Shown one piece after another: positions 36,666 through 45,041 of a stretch of DNA of 64,000 bases. Each line of letters opens with the position of its first letter. Within the stretch, counting starts at the first letter, position 1. The stretch is from Clostridia bacterium (GTDB taxonomy: Bacteria > Bacillota > Clostridia > Oscillospirales > CAG-272). The position numbers and the translations under genes were made by a program. The notes under the pieces were generated by a model. It made no database searches and was not told where the DNA came from. It saw only the letters and a program-made list of their open reading frames with translations. Where the stretch lies: the NCBI GenBank assembly GCA_017452525.1, contig JAFTMG010000005.1, forward strand, positions 49,987 through 113,986. The letters run 5' to 3'.

Positions 36666-37363
36666 GAAGCGGGATTTGTCAACGGCTGCTTTCCCTTTGC
36701 CTGGCTGTCGGCGTGATGTGTTCGTGCCCCATGTCGGTGGCAGGGATTGAGGAAAACGAAGCCATTGTGTATCAGCGGAAAAACGATCGGCTGGATATCG
36801 CGCTGACCTTTGACGACGGACCTCACGAGCGATATACCGAGGAGATTCTGGATATTCTGGCGGAATACGGCGTCCGCGCCACCTTTTTTGTGATCGGTGA
36901 AAACGCCGACCGATATCCTGCGCTGCTGGAACGGCAACTGTCGGAAGGGCACGAGATCGGCAACCATACGCAGACGCATCCACTTCGAAATCTGACACGC
37001 GAGCAGATGGAACAGGAGATCACCGCCTGCGAGACGACCATCGGGGAGTGGGTGGATAAACGCCCCCTGCTGTTTCGTCCGCCTGGCGGGATCATTTCGC
37101 AAACGGTCATGGCGCTGGCGGAGGATCACCGATATCGCGTCATTCTGTGGAGCATCGACACGCGGGATTGGGCGCATCCGCCGGTGGCACAGATCACCAA
37201 AACGGTATTGGATCAGGTCAGCGCAGGGGATATCATTCTGATGCACGATGGGATCAAAACAGACAGCCCCACGCCGGATGCTCTTCGGATCCTGATCCCC
37301 GCACTGCTTGCCCGAGGCTATCATTTCGTCACCGTCAGCGAGCTGCTGGCGGAGGAGGGATGA
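36662..37363 (+). CDS. Polysaccharide deacetylase (CE4), PgdA/chitin-deacetylase type
   Basis: A 233-residue secreted deacetylase whose GTG start overlaps the preceding stop codon by four bases (GTGA), so the two are translationally coupled. A signal peptide (about 1-27) is followed by a complete NodB domain: TFDDGPHERYT with both Asp residues, HTQTH metal ligands, FRPPGG, and LMHDG. It most likely removes acetyl groups from peptidoglycan GlcNAc or another N-acetylated glycan. The paired genes have different motif 1 sequences and so probably different substrates. Confidence 0.9.
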   Translation: MRSGICQRLLSLCLAVGVMCSCPMSVAGIEENEAIVYQRKNDRLDIALTFDDGPHERYTEEILDILAEYGVRATFFVIGENADRYPALLERQLSEGHEIGNHTQTHPLRNLTREQMEQEITACETTIGEWVDKRPLLFRPPGGIISQTVMALAEDHRYRVILWSIDTRDWAHPPVAQITKTVLDQVSAGDIILMHDGIKTDSPTPDALRILIPALLARGYHFVTVSELLAEEG

Positions 37364-37367
37364 GGCG

Positions 37368-37412
37368 AAAAAGAAGGAGCTCTCCACCGCACGGGTGTGA
37401 GAACTCCTTTTT
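37368..37412. terminator. Bidirectional terminator
   Basis: AAAAAGAAGGAG...TCTC pairs with GAGAACTCCTTTTT, between convergent genes. Confidence 0.75.
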
Positions 37413-37415
37413 CGT

Positions 37416-37982
37416 TTACAGATTGCTTTGGGACCAGAAATAGCAGAACATCTGGACGCGGGCGCTGAACGCCTCGGTTGCTACCAAGTGGCGCACCTCC
37501 TCGCGGGAGTACCAACGGCACTCGATCTCCTCCTCGTCGGAGGTGCTTTCAGTGAATTCGCCCTCGGCGGTGCCGATGATCACGCAGGATTTTTCATTGG
37601 TGATGCCAACGCAGTTGAAGCTGTCGGGGAGGATCTTTTCAATGGTTTTGAGCGTCAATCCTGTTTCTTCCCACAGCTCGCGGCGGGCACTTTCCTCGCA
37701 GGATTCTCCGGGATCCACAAGACCCGCGGGAAAGCCGTAGACCGTTCTGCCCAACGCCATGCGGAATTCGCGGGTGAGCAGCAGTCTCTCGCCTGCAGGG
37801 TCGGTCATGATCATGACCACTGAGTCCGCCTTGCCGTTGTAAAGCTCCTCGACAGAATGCAAGTCGCGGTTGCGGCTGACCATTTCATAATTTTTGATGT
37901 TTTTCTTGCTCGTTTCGTAGGTGAGATCGTATTTGGTCAGGTATTTTCCTTCGGAAACCTTGGTAAGACCTAAAAATTTCAT
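37416..37982 (-). CDS. NUDIX hydrolase, ADP-ribose pyrophosphatase-like
   Basis: A 188-residue protein with a complete Nudix box (GLVDPGESCEESARRELW then EETGL), preceded by YGFPAG, the form found in ADP-ribose pyrophosphatases. The N-terminal region (residues 1-55) is a beta-rich dimerisation segment as in NudF. It hydrolyses a nucleoside diphosphate derivative; ADP-ribose is the best guess. ATG 37982 follows GAAAGG. It lies 18 bases after the stop of the upstream membrane-protein gene. Confidence 0.9.
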   Translation of the reverse strand: MKFLGLTKVSEGKYLTKYDLTYETSKKNIKNYEMVSRNRDLHSVEELYNGKADSVVMIMTDPAGERLLLTREFRMALGRTVYGFPAGLVDPGESCEESARRELWEETGLTLKTIEKILPDSFNCVGITNEKSCVIIGTAEGEFTESTSDEEEIECRWYSREEVRHLVATEAFSARVQMFCYFWSQSNL

Positions 37983-38000
37983 AGCGTAGCCTTTCGAAAA

Positions 38001-39014
38001 TCAAACGTTGCCCTCGGCGGGAATATAGTCGCCGCCGTCGCTGTCATCATGATCATCCTCATTGTCACTCCCGGACTGCGGATCGTCGTAGCCGTAGGGA
38101 TCGATCATGTATTTTTTGATGACGGGATATGCCGCGTATGCCGACATAAAACCGGAGAAGCCGAGCAGATAGAAGAAGGGAAGAATGACGGGAGCCGCCA
38201 GTCCGATGGAAAGACCGCCTACGATCAATAGCAGATTCAGTACCACCATCAGAACGATGCCGAGCAGCGCCATGACGTTGCGCTTGATGCCGAGTACGGC
38301 AAAGATCAGCGCGTTTTTGAAGATCTTCAGCGTCTTCAGATCGAAGGTGATCAAAAGCAGGTAGATATAGAAGCGCATGATGAAGTAGAGAATGATCATG
38401 GCGAAGATCACGAAGAACATAAAGTCGATGGCGAAGGAGCCGGTGATCATATAGAAATAGAGGTAGTCGAAGACCAGCAAAAAGAGGAAGACAAAGTCCA
38501 GGATGCCGACAACCAATGCCTGCTTCCAATTTCGCTTGATGGCGTACATATAATCCGACCAGAGGTAAACGGGCTCATGGCGTACCATGCTTCGCAGATT
38601 GTAGGTGGCACCCACCTGCTGGAAGCCCCACGTCAGCGCGGTGATCAAAAAGAGGACCACGTAGGCGATGATGTTGGGCAGGGTCTGGATCGGCACGAAG
38701 GTCTGGATGTTCAGCGTGGAGAGCCAGAGGGAAACGGAGGGCGCGTCGGAAATGAGGGAAACGCCGTAGAGCGGGGCAAACAGATGCTCTGTCTGTGTCG
38801 GCGTGGTGTCGCTCCACATGTAGACCAAAAGGGCGATGATGAGGGGGATGATCTGCACCACCATCATCAGATTCAGCGTGAGAATTCGGGGAAATCGGCG
38901 ACCGAGCAGCTTGAAGAAATATTTCAGCGTGGGCGTGGTATCCTCCGCCTCCAGGATCTCTTCCCGTTCGCGGTTCCAAAAAAAGGACCAGCGGGATTTT
39001 TTGTTCTCTTCCAA
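38001..39014 (-). CDS. Polytopic membrane protein, possibly DUF624/YesL-like
   Basis: A 337-residue protein with about six membrane helices between residues 45 and 285 and an acidic C-terminal tail (DPQSGSDNEDDHDDSDGGD). The pattern of an early FFKLLGRRFPRILTLNL segment, a central WSDYMYAIKRNWKQAL and late pairs of helices resembles DUF624 (YesL) proteins, which often accompany sugar transport, but I am not certain. TTG 39014 is chosen for the GGAAAGG site upstream; a GTG at 39059 would add 15 residues. Shares a transcript with the NUDIX gene. Confidence 0.7.
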   Translation of the reverse strand: MEENKKSRWSFFWNREREEILEAEDTTPTLKYFFKLLGRRFPRILTLNLMMVVQIIPLIIALLVYMWSDTTPTQTEHLFAPLYGVSLISDAPSVSLWLSTLNIQTFVPIQTLPNIIAYVVLFLITALTWGFQQVGATYNLRSMVRHEPVYLWSDYMYAIKRNWKQALVVGILDFVFLFLLVFDYLYFYMITGSFAIDFMFFVIFAMIILYFIMRFYIYLLLITFDLKTLKIFKNALIFAVLGIKRNVMALLGIVLMVVLNLLLIVGGLSIGLAAPVILPFFYLLGFSGFMSAYAAYPVIKKYMIDPYGYDDPQSGSDNEDDHDDSDGGDYIPAEGNV

Positions 39015-39093
39015 GATTTTTATTTCCTTTCCGTTGTCATAGTCAAGGTGAGTATACACCTTTTATGTAAACCAAATATAAAATTCCTTGTGT

Positions 39094-39744
39094 TTACGGC
39101 AGGAGTGCCGCCAAAAGCAGAGTGTGGACCGCGCGCAATATCAGCAGTATTCCCGCGTGAGAGCAGAGCAGAAGAAGGTATCGCGCGGCAATATGTTCTC
39201 TTTGTATGCGCAGTGCCCGTCCCGCGTCTCGGTATTCAAAGCTGAAGACGACCGCCTCGGTTGCGGCAGACAGCAAGAGAACCCCTTGTGCCAGCGCGGA
39301 GAAAAAGTAGAGAAAAAAGAGAAGGTTGCCGTGTTCGACGTCGGTATGCCCGAGGATCGATACGATCAGGCGGTGCGCCGTCAAGCCAAACGACAGGGCG
39401 TGCGCGCCCAATGCCGCATCGGAGAGGGCGGTTGCAAGATAAGTCATGCCCGATGCCGCAATGCAGAGCAGGAGCAGGCATTCCCGTCGCGCGGAAAAAA
39501 GCACGGCGCGGATATGGTCGCGTAGCAGTCCTTCGTCTCCAAAGGGGGAGCGAAACATGTCCGCCACAGCGGCGTCGACGTAGGGTGTGTCTCCCAAAGC
39601 AGTGTAGCGGCTCAGCAGAAGCCCTGCCGTGAAAAGGAGAAAATACCAAAGGGAAAAACGCAGCAGGAGCCTTGCGCGAACGGTTTGCGGGTCATTGCGG
39701 GCGGCAAGCCTGCCCGCCGAGAGAGGATGGAGCGTGTTTTGCAT
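39094..39744 (-). CDS. Unknown polytopic membrane protein
   Basis: A 216-residue hydrophobic protein with about five helices (near residues 30-50, 90-110, 110-135, 150-180 and 185-215). It has few polar motifs (FSARRECLLLL, GHTDVEHGNLL). The helix layout resembles SpoIIM-type proteins, but I see no shared motif and do not assign it. Start ATG 39744 has GAGG nine bases upstream; a longer frame to 39801 has no site. Read from a consensus promoter divergent from nfnA. Confidence 0.72.
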   Translation of the reverse strand: MQNTLHPLSAGRLAARNDPQTVRARLLLRFSLWYFLLFTAGLLLSRYTALGDTPYVDAAVADMFRSPFGDEGLLRDHIRAVLFSARRECLLLLCIAASGMTYLATALSDAALGAHALSFGLTAHRLIVSILGHTDVEHGNLLFFLYFFSALAQGVLLLSAATEAVVFSFEYRDAGRALRIQREHIAARYLLLLCSHAGILLILRAVHTLLLAALLP

Positions 39745-39838
39745 ACATAATACCTCGTTTTTAGTAATAATGTATGCGGGCGGACATCCTTTCATGCTCA
39801 CGGCGACGCGGCGTGTCCACCAAATAAGTTACTTATCT

Positions 39839-39867
39839 ATTATAGCATATTGCGCTCGGAAAATCAA
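39839..39867 (-). promoter_or_regulatory. Promoter for the 216-residue membrane protein
   Basis: Minus strand TTGATT (39862-39867), 17-base spacer, TATAAT (39839-39844) with TGC upstream. Confidence 0.75.
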
Positions 39868-39887
39868 GTGAAATCTGTAGACTTCAC
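39868..39887. promoter_or_regulatory. Inverted repeat between divergent promoters
   Basis: GTGAAATCT and AGACTTCAC around a GT centre, one mismatch. It fills most of the space between the two -35 boxes (39862-39867 and 39891-39896), so a bound protein could affect both. Confidence 0.4.
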
Positions 39888-39890
39888 CTC

Positions 39891-39919
39891 TTGCATTTTA
39901 TGCGTAGGTGTGCTATAAT
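39891..39919 (+). promoter_or_regulatory. Promoter for nfnAB
   Basis: TTGCAT (39891-39896), 17-base spacer, TATAAT (39914-39919) with TGC upstream (extended -10). Confidence 0.8.
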
Positions 39920-39970
39920 AGCATATTATATTTGAACCATTCGTTCTGTGATAACGGAGTGTGAGTGAAC

Positions 39971-40819
39971 ATGTTTAAAATTGTCAAAAAAGAAAGCTTG
40001 AACGCGCAGACCGACCGTATGACCGTCCTTGCCCCGCTGGTGGCGGCAAAGGCACTGCCGGGTCAGTTCGTGATCCTGCGCGCCGATGAATATGCCGAGC
40101 GTATTCCGCTGACGGTGGCGGACTACGACCGCGAGGCGGGAACGGTCACCGTAATCTTTCAGAAGGTGGGCATGTCCACCCAAAAGATAGGGGAACTGAA
40201 GGAAGGGGAGAGCCTGCTTGATTTTGTGGGACCTCTCGGCACGGCATCCCATCTGGACGGCTTGCGCCGTGTTGCCGTGATCGGCGGTGGTCTGGGCTGT
40301 GCGATTGCGTATCCTCAGGCAAAATATCTGCACGCCGCAGGCGCGCAGGTGGACATGATCGTCGGCTTCCGCAATGCCGATCTGATCATTCTGGAAGAGG
40401 AGATGCGGGCGGTCAGCACCAATCTGATCATGATGACCGATGACGGCTCCAAGGGTGAGCGCGGCTTTGTGACCGATGCGCTGAAGGCACAGCTGGAGGC
40501 GGGTGTGGAGTATGACGAGGTGATCGCCATCGGTCCTCCCGTTATGATGAAATTTGTTTCTCTGCTGACGAAGCAGTATGGGGTCAAGACCATCGTGAGC
40601 ATGAACCCTATTATGATCGACGGCACCGGTATGTGCGGCGGCTGTCGCGTCACGGTTGGCGGCAAGATCAAGTTTGCCTGCGTGGACGGTCCCGAGTTTG
40701 ACGGACACGAGGTGGATTTTGACGAGCTGATCCGCCGTAACAGCGCCTACGTGCCGCAGGAGCGAGAGGCGGCGCACCGATACAACTGCAATCTGATGAA
40801 GCAGGCAGAAGAGAAGTAA
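39971..40819 (+). CDS. nfnA: NfnA-type FAD/2Fe-2S subunit of NADH-dependent ferredoxin:NADP oxidoreductase
   Basis: A 282-residue ferredoxin-NADP-reductase-like protein with an N-terminal flavin domain, a nucleotide-binding half (VAVIGGGLGCAIAYPQA), and a C-terminal cluster site MIDGTGMCGGCRVTV...FAC, giving three Cys and the preceding Asp used by NfnA/SudB to hold a 2Fe-2S cluster. With the next gene it forms the electron-bifurcating transhydrogenase NfnAB, or the related sulfide dehydrogenase SudAB, which couples NADH, ferredoxin and NADPH in anaerobes. PyrK proteins are also related, but the partner gene argues against that. ATG 39971 has GGAG upstream. Confidence 0.85.
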   Translation: MFKIVKKESLNAQTDRMTVLAPLVAAKALPGQFVILRADEYAERIPLTVADYDREAGTVTVIFQKVGMSTQKIGELKEGESLLDFVGPLGTASHLDGLRRVAVIGGGLGCAIAYPQAKYLHAAGAQVDMIVGFRNADLIILEEEMRAVSTNLIMMTDDGSKGERGFVTDALKAQLEAGVEYDEVIAIGPPVMMKFVSLLTKQYGVKTIVSMNPIMIDGTGMCGGCRVTVGGKIKFACVDGPEFDGHEVDFDELIRRNSAYVPQEREAAHRYNCNLMKQAEEK

Positions 40820-40833
40820 GAGGTAGAGATATC

Positions 40834-42225
40834 ATGGCTAATATGCAAATGAATAAGACCCCCATGCCGGAGGCGGATCCGATCGAAAGAAGCCGTTGCT
40901 TTGAAGAGGTCGCCAAGGGCTATACCGAGGAGCAGGCGATCAACGAAGCGAAGCGTTGCCTGAACTGTAAGAATCGCCCCTGCGTGTCCGGCTGTCCGGT
41001 TGGTGTCAGGATCCCCGAGTTTATCGCCAAGGTTGCTGAGGGTGATTTTGAGGGCGCGTACGCGGTGATCAAGCAGACCAACTCGCTTCCCGCCGTTTGC
41101 GGTCGTGTTTGCCCCCAGGAAAGCCAATGCGAGAGCAAATGTGTGCGCGGTGTCAAGGGTGAGAGCGTTGCCATTGGCAGATTGGAGCGCTTCTGCGCCG
41201 ATTGGCATATGGCACACGCCAAGGATCTGCCTCAGACCTCTTACGGTATTCCAAAAAACGATAAGAAGATCGCCGTGATCGGTTCCGGACCTTCCGGTCT
41301 TTCCTGCGCCGAGTCGCTGGCGCGACGCGGATATGAAGTGACGGTCTTTGAGGCGTTCCATACCGCCGGCGGCGTGCTGGTGTACGGTATCCCCCAGTTC
41401 CGTTTGCCCAAGGAGATCGTGAAGGCGGAGATCGATGAGCTGAAAAAGATGGGCGTTGAGGTGTTGCTTGACATGGTCATGGGGCGTGTGATCACCATCG
41501 ACGAGTTGTTTGAGCAGGGCTACGACGCCGTGTTCGTTGGCACCGGCGCGGGTCTCCCCCGATTCCTCGGTATCCCGGGAGAGAATAGCTGTGGCGTTTA
41601 CAGCGCCAACGAGTTTCTGACCCGTGTGAATCTGATGAAGGCATATAAAGAAGAGTACGATACACCCATTTATCAAGCAAGGTCCGTTGCCGTGGTCGGC
41701 GGCGGAAACGTGGCGATGGATGCCGCGCGCTGTGCCAAGAGACTGGGAGCCGAGCAGGTCATGATCGTGTACCGTCGCGGCGAGTCCGAGATGCCCGCGC
41801 GTCTGGAGGAGATCCACCACGCCAAGGAAGAGGGCATCATCTTCAAGCTGCTGACCAATCCCTGCGAGATCATCGCCGATGAGAGGGGCTTCGCCAAGCA
41901 GATGGTCTGCGACGTGATGGTACTGGGCGAGCCCGATGCCAGCGGCAGACGTTCTCCCGAGCCCTCGGGCGAGAAGATCACGCTGGACGTGGACAGCGTC
42001 ATCGTGGCGGTGGGAACCAGCCCCAACCCGCTCATCCGCATGACCACCCCCGGTCTTGAGACCGACCGCCGAGGCTGTATCGTGACAGAGGATGGCGTGA
42101 CCTCCTCCCGTCCCGGCGTCTTCGCGGGCGGTGATGCCGTGACCGGTGCCGCCACCGTCATTCTGGCGATGGGGGCGGGCAAAAGAGCAGCCGATGCCAT
42201 CGATGCGTACATTCAAAACAAATAA
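40834..42225 (+). CDS. nfnB: NfnB/GltD-like flavoprotein subunit
   Basis: A 463-residue homologue of the glutamate synthase small subunit. The N-terminal domain has two 4Fe-4S motifs (CLNCKNRPCVSGCP, and CGRVCPQESQCESKC), followed by an FAD site (VIGSGPSGLSCAESLARRG) and an NADPH site (VVGGGNVAMDAARCAKRLG), and the C-terminal FAGGDAVTGAATVILAMG. No large glutamate synthase subunit is nearby, and the FNR-like nfnA is 14 bases upstream, so an Nfn-type bifurcating enzyme is more likely than a glutamate synthase. Ends at a terminator shared with the convergent gene. Confidence 0.9.
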   Translation: MANMQMNKTPMPEADPIERSRCFEEVAKGYTEEQAINEAKRCLNCKNRPCVSGCPVGVRIPEFIAKVAEGDFEGAYAVIKQTNSLPAVCGRVCPQESQCESKCVRGVKGESVAIGRLERFCADWHMAHAKDLPQTSYGIPKNDKKIAVIGSGPSGLSCAESLARRGYEVTVFEAFHTAGGVLVYGIPQFRLPKEIVKAEIDELKKMGVEVLLDMVMGRVITIDELFEQGYDAVFVGTGAGLPRFLGIPGENSCGVYSANEFLTRVNLMKAYKEEYDTPIYQARSVAVVGGGNVAMDAARCAKRLGAEQVMIVYRRGESEMPARLEEIHHAKEEGIIFKLLTNPCEIIADERGFAKQMVCDVMVLGEPDASGRRSPEPSGEKITLDVDSVIVAVGTSPNPLIRMTTPGLETDRRGCIVTEDGVTSSRPGVFAGGDAVTGAATVILAMGAGKRAADAIDAYIQNK

Positions 42226-42228
42226 AAG

Positions 42229-42265
42229 CGATCCGCTCGGAGATAAGCTCTCCGGGCGGATCTTT
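42229..42265. terminator. Terminator between nfnB and the DUF2079 gene
   Basis: GATCCGCTCGGAG and CTCCGGGCGGATC hairpin, one mismatch, with TTTA on the plus strand and AAAA/TTTT-type flank on the other. Confidence 0.75.
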
Positions 42266-42270
42266 ACACT

Positions 42271-44106
42271 TTACGGTGACTTTTGAAAAATAATAATCCT
42301 GTTTTCCAACGATCCGTAGAGTTTATAGCCCTCCCGATGCAGCAGGCGGATCAGATTTGGATAGCCGTTCTCCTTGCCGCCCGTGGCGTATTGCCGCAGC
42401 TCCTCCTCGTGTGCGAGATCGATGACGACATAGTCCGAGGCAAGAAGATGCTCGCGGGAAGCGTAGCCGAGGTCATAGATCACGTCACGGTCGGAGAGAT
42501 AGGTGGTCAGAAAGGTGCCTGCCGTGACGGAGGCGTCCTCGGGAACGGTATCGAGCAGTTGACAGATCTGACGGTTCGTATCCCGATTGCGAAGGTAGCC
42601 GGTGGGATAGTCTGCCGCGCGAGGGAGAACGTGGGTACTGAACAATGCGGCACAGGTCATCACCGCTGCGAGTGGAAGCGCGACGCGCCGAATTCCTTTC
42701 ATATCCCCAAGATTGACGGTGACCAGATAGAGGAGGCAGGCAAAGGACCCGAAGGTGTACTGAAAGAAAATGTCGTGCTGATAGACATAGTCGGGCATCA
42801 GATTGACCAGAAGATAGGGAATGAGCAACAGATATCGCTCAAAGCGTCGGGTCATCAAGGGCAGACCGAGAAGGGGGAGCACCGTCAGGGCGATGAAACG
42901 AAGCTTCTCCGGGTCAACACATTCAAAGATCGCTTTCATCGGATGCAAAAGGACCGAGAGAACTACGTACCAAAGCGAGCTTTCTCCCCGGGGCATAAGA
43001 TTCCGATAGCGGTCGGTCATCACGCCATCCCCGATCTCCGCCAGATAATCGGTGACAAGAAAAAACCAAAGCAGGGCGGCGGCAAGCAGGCAAAGGCCCG
43101 TCACAAGGTCTCGCCGATCGGCGTGCAGGAGCGCGCGAACGGTCAGCCAAAGAGCGATGACAGCCACATAGACGGCGGCGTCCTCCTTGACACCGAGGAT
43201 CAGCAGGGCAGAGAGTGCTGTCAGGAGCGCGCTCCGTCGGTCTATTCCGAGAAATAACCATAGGATCAAGGGCGCGAGAAAGCAGTTTTCGTGCAGATCG
43301 TAGCTTGTCCCACCGGCAAAAGCGGGGTAGAGAAGCAGGATGGCGCAGAGCAGAGACCGTTGCCATCCCGTCAATCCGTGCCGCCTTCCGAGCATCCACA
43401 GTGGGATGACGGCGGAGGTGATGACCGCCGCCTGCAGCACCTGCAGTGTGGCGGGATGGGGAAAGAGCGCGTAAAAGGGGAGCATCAGATAATAGATGGG
43501 GGAGACGTGAACGCGGAAATGGGACAACAGCCCGTCCCGCTCCAGGGTAGTCATCGGCAGCCCACTTGTTTTCATGGAGTGGAACATCTGGGCGAAAATG
43601 CCGAAATCATAGGTTGGGGTCGAGAAGGTGAGAACGCGGCAGGTACCCCACAGACCGATCAGCCCAAAGAAGCAGAGGGCGAGGATCGCCGTCAGCCACG
43701 CCGCGCCTTTGGCGGGTCGATCCGACGGTGTGAGCGTTCTTTCCGAGCCGTTCCATCCAAGAAGGGCATAAAGGACCAAAATCGCTTCGATCAACACGCA
43801 CGCAGCCAAAAAGGAGGGGGAGAATGGCTTGGCACAGAGCGCCGTGCCCGAAAGAAGGGCAAACAATGCGACGATCCCCCATCGCTCAATGCGCTGTGTG
43901 AGAACGAATCTGCCGAGCAGGGACAGTGCCGCGGTCAACAGAAGCACGGTCAGTAAAACGCGAACGGGGGCGAGCAGGGCAGGATCGGTCACGTGGGCAA
44001 GCCCTCGTTCCTCTTGCGGTAATAGTAAATAGGAAAGTGTGACCGCCGCAAGATAGGAAAACAGCAGGCGGCGGATCAGGTCGGAAATTCTGGACGTTTG
44101 AAACAT
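42271..44106 (-). CDS. DUF2079-family polytopic membrane protein
   Basis: A 611-residue protein with about 11-13 membrane helices spread through residues 10-490 and a soluble C-terminal domain (about 500-611). The motif TYDFGIFAQMFHSM after the fourth helix and HFRVHVSPIYYLMLPFY are typical of DUF2079, a family with the architecture of GT-C glycosyltransferases that use polyprenyl-phosphate sugars. Substrate unknown. ATG 44106 has AAGGAGG six bases upstream. It is divergent from the second two-component system. Confidence 0.83.
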   Translation of the reverse strand: MFQTSRISDLIRRLLFSYLAAVTLSYLLLPQEERGLAHVTDPALLAPVRVLLTVLLLTAALSLLGRFVLTQRIERWGIVALFALLSGTALCAKPFSPSFLAACVLIEAILVLYALLGWNGSERTLTPSDRPAKGAAWLTAILALCFFGLIGLWGTCRVLTFSTPTYDFGIFAQMFHSMKTSGLPMTTLERDGLLSHFRVHVSPIYYLMLPFYALFPHPATLQVLQAAVITSAVIPLWMLGRRHGLTGWQRSLLCAILLLYPAFAGGTSYDLHENCFLAPLILWLFLGIDRRSALLTALSALLILGVKEDAAVYVAVIALWLTVRALLHADRRDLVTGLCLLAAALLWFFLVTDYLAEIGDGVMTDRYRNLMPRGESSLWYVVLSVLLHPMKAIFECVDPEKLRFIALTVLPLLGLPLMTRRFERYLLLIPYLLVNLMPDYVYQHDIFFQYTFGSFACLLYLVTVNLGDMKGIRRVALPLAAVMTCAALFSTHVLPRAADYPTGYLRNRDTNRQICQLLDTVPEDASVTAGTFLTTYLSDRDVIYDLGYASREHLLASDYVVIDLAHEEELRQYATGGKENGYPNLIRLLHREGYKLYGSLENRIIIFQKSP

Positions 44107-44265
44107 AAATAGCCTCCTTGTCGGAAAGTGGTGCGTAACGGTGAATGGGTGAGGTCAGCGGCGGGTATGGCTAAGCATAGCAGGAATGTTTGTCAAAACC
44201 GTTGCGGTTTTCTTACAAATTCCTTAAGGTAAATGCTTTTAAAGAAATCTTAAGAATCTTCCCAC

Positions 44266-44294
44266 TTGAAACTTAATGCTTTTTGCGGTATCAT
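44266..44294 (+). promoter_or_regulatory. Promoter of the second two-component operon
   Basis: TTGAAA (44266-44271), 17-base spacer, TATCAT (44289-44294). Two palindromes containing CTTAAG lie just upstream at 44222-44229 and 44248-44255, possible regulator sites. Confidence 0.65.
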
Positions 44295-44328
44295 AGTAGC
44301 AGAAAAACAAAAGAACAAGGGGGACGGC

Positions 44329-45021
44329 ATGTACCGTATTCTGATCTGTGACGACGAGCGCGATATCGTATCCGCGCTGAAGATATATCTGACATCCGAC
44401 GGCTATGAGACGCTGGAGGCATACGATGGCGCACAGGCGCTTGACCTGTTGGAGAGGGAAGAGGTCCAATTGGTGCTGATGGATATTATGATGCCCAATA
44501 TGGACGGAATTACTGCCATGACCGAGCTGAGAAAACGAAGCAACGTTCCTGTGATCCTGATCACGGCAAAGGGAGAGGATAACGACAAGATCCTCGGGTT
44601 GAATATCGGTGCCGACGATTATATCACCAAGCCCTTCAATCCCGTGGAGGTGCTGGCGCGGGTGCGCTCACAGCTGCGGCGGTATATGCAGCTGGGCGGC
44701 GGACAAGCCCGACAGACGCAGCTGGTGATCGGGAACATCTCCTTGGATGATTGTACCAAGCAGGTCACGCGGGACGGCGAGCCGGTCAATCTGACCCCCA
44801 CGGAATATGATATCCTGAAACTGCTCATGAGCCACCCGCGGCAGGTGTTTTCTCCCGCCGAGATCTACGAGCGGGTGTGGCATGAGTCGCCTATGGGCTT
44901 TGAGAATACCGTTGCCGTCCATATACGGCATCTGCGGGAGAAGATAGAGATCACGCCTGCCGAGCCGCGCTATCTGAAGGTGGTGTGGGGCAGAGGATAT
45001 AAAATGGAGCCCTCCTGCTGA
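44329..45021 (+). CDS. OmpR-family response regulator, VanR-like
   Basis: A 230-residue regulator with receiver-domain acids D8 and D9, phospho-acceptor D52 in LVLMDIMMP, the conserved Lys in ITKPFNP, and a C-terminal winged helix (LTPTEYDILKLLM, then VAVHIRHLREKIE). ATG 44329 follows AAGGGGGA; the open frame upstream includes the promoter region and is not coding. The sensor kinase starts 20 bases after the stop. Confidence 0.93.
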   Translation: MYRILICDDERDIVSALKIYLTSDGYETLEAYDGAQALDLLEREEVQLVLMDIMMPNMDGITAMTELRKRSNVPVILITAKGEDNDKILGLNIGADDYITKPFNPVEVLARVRSQLRRYMQLGGGQARQTQLVIGNISLDDCTKQVTRDGEPVNLTPTEYDILKLLMSHPRQVFSPAEIYERVWHESPMGFENTVAVHIRHLREKIEITPAEPRYLKVVWGRGYKMEPSC

Positions 45022-45041
45022 GGGCGGAGAGGAAATATATC

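Noticed and set aside
39094..39744. SpoIIM (stage II sporulation protein M)
   Set aside because: Similar size and helix number only; no sequence motif in common that I can see.
40834..42225. Glutamate synthase small subunit (GltD)
   Set aside because: Domain content fits, but no GltB large subunit is present and an NfnA-type partner is adjacent.
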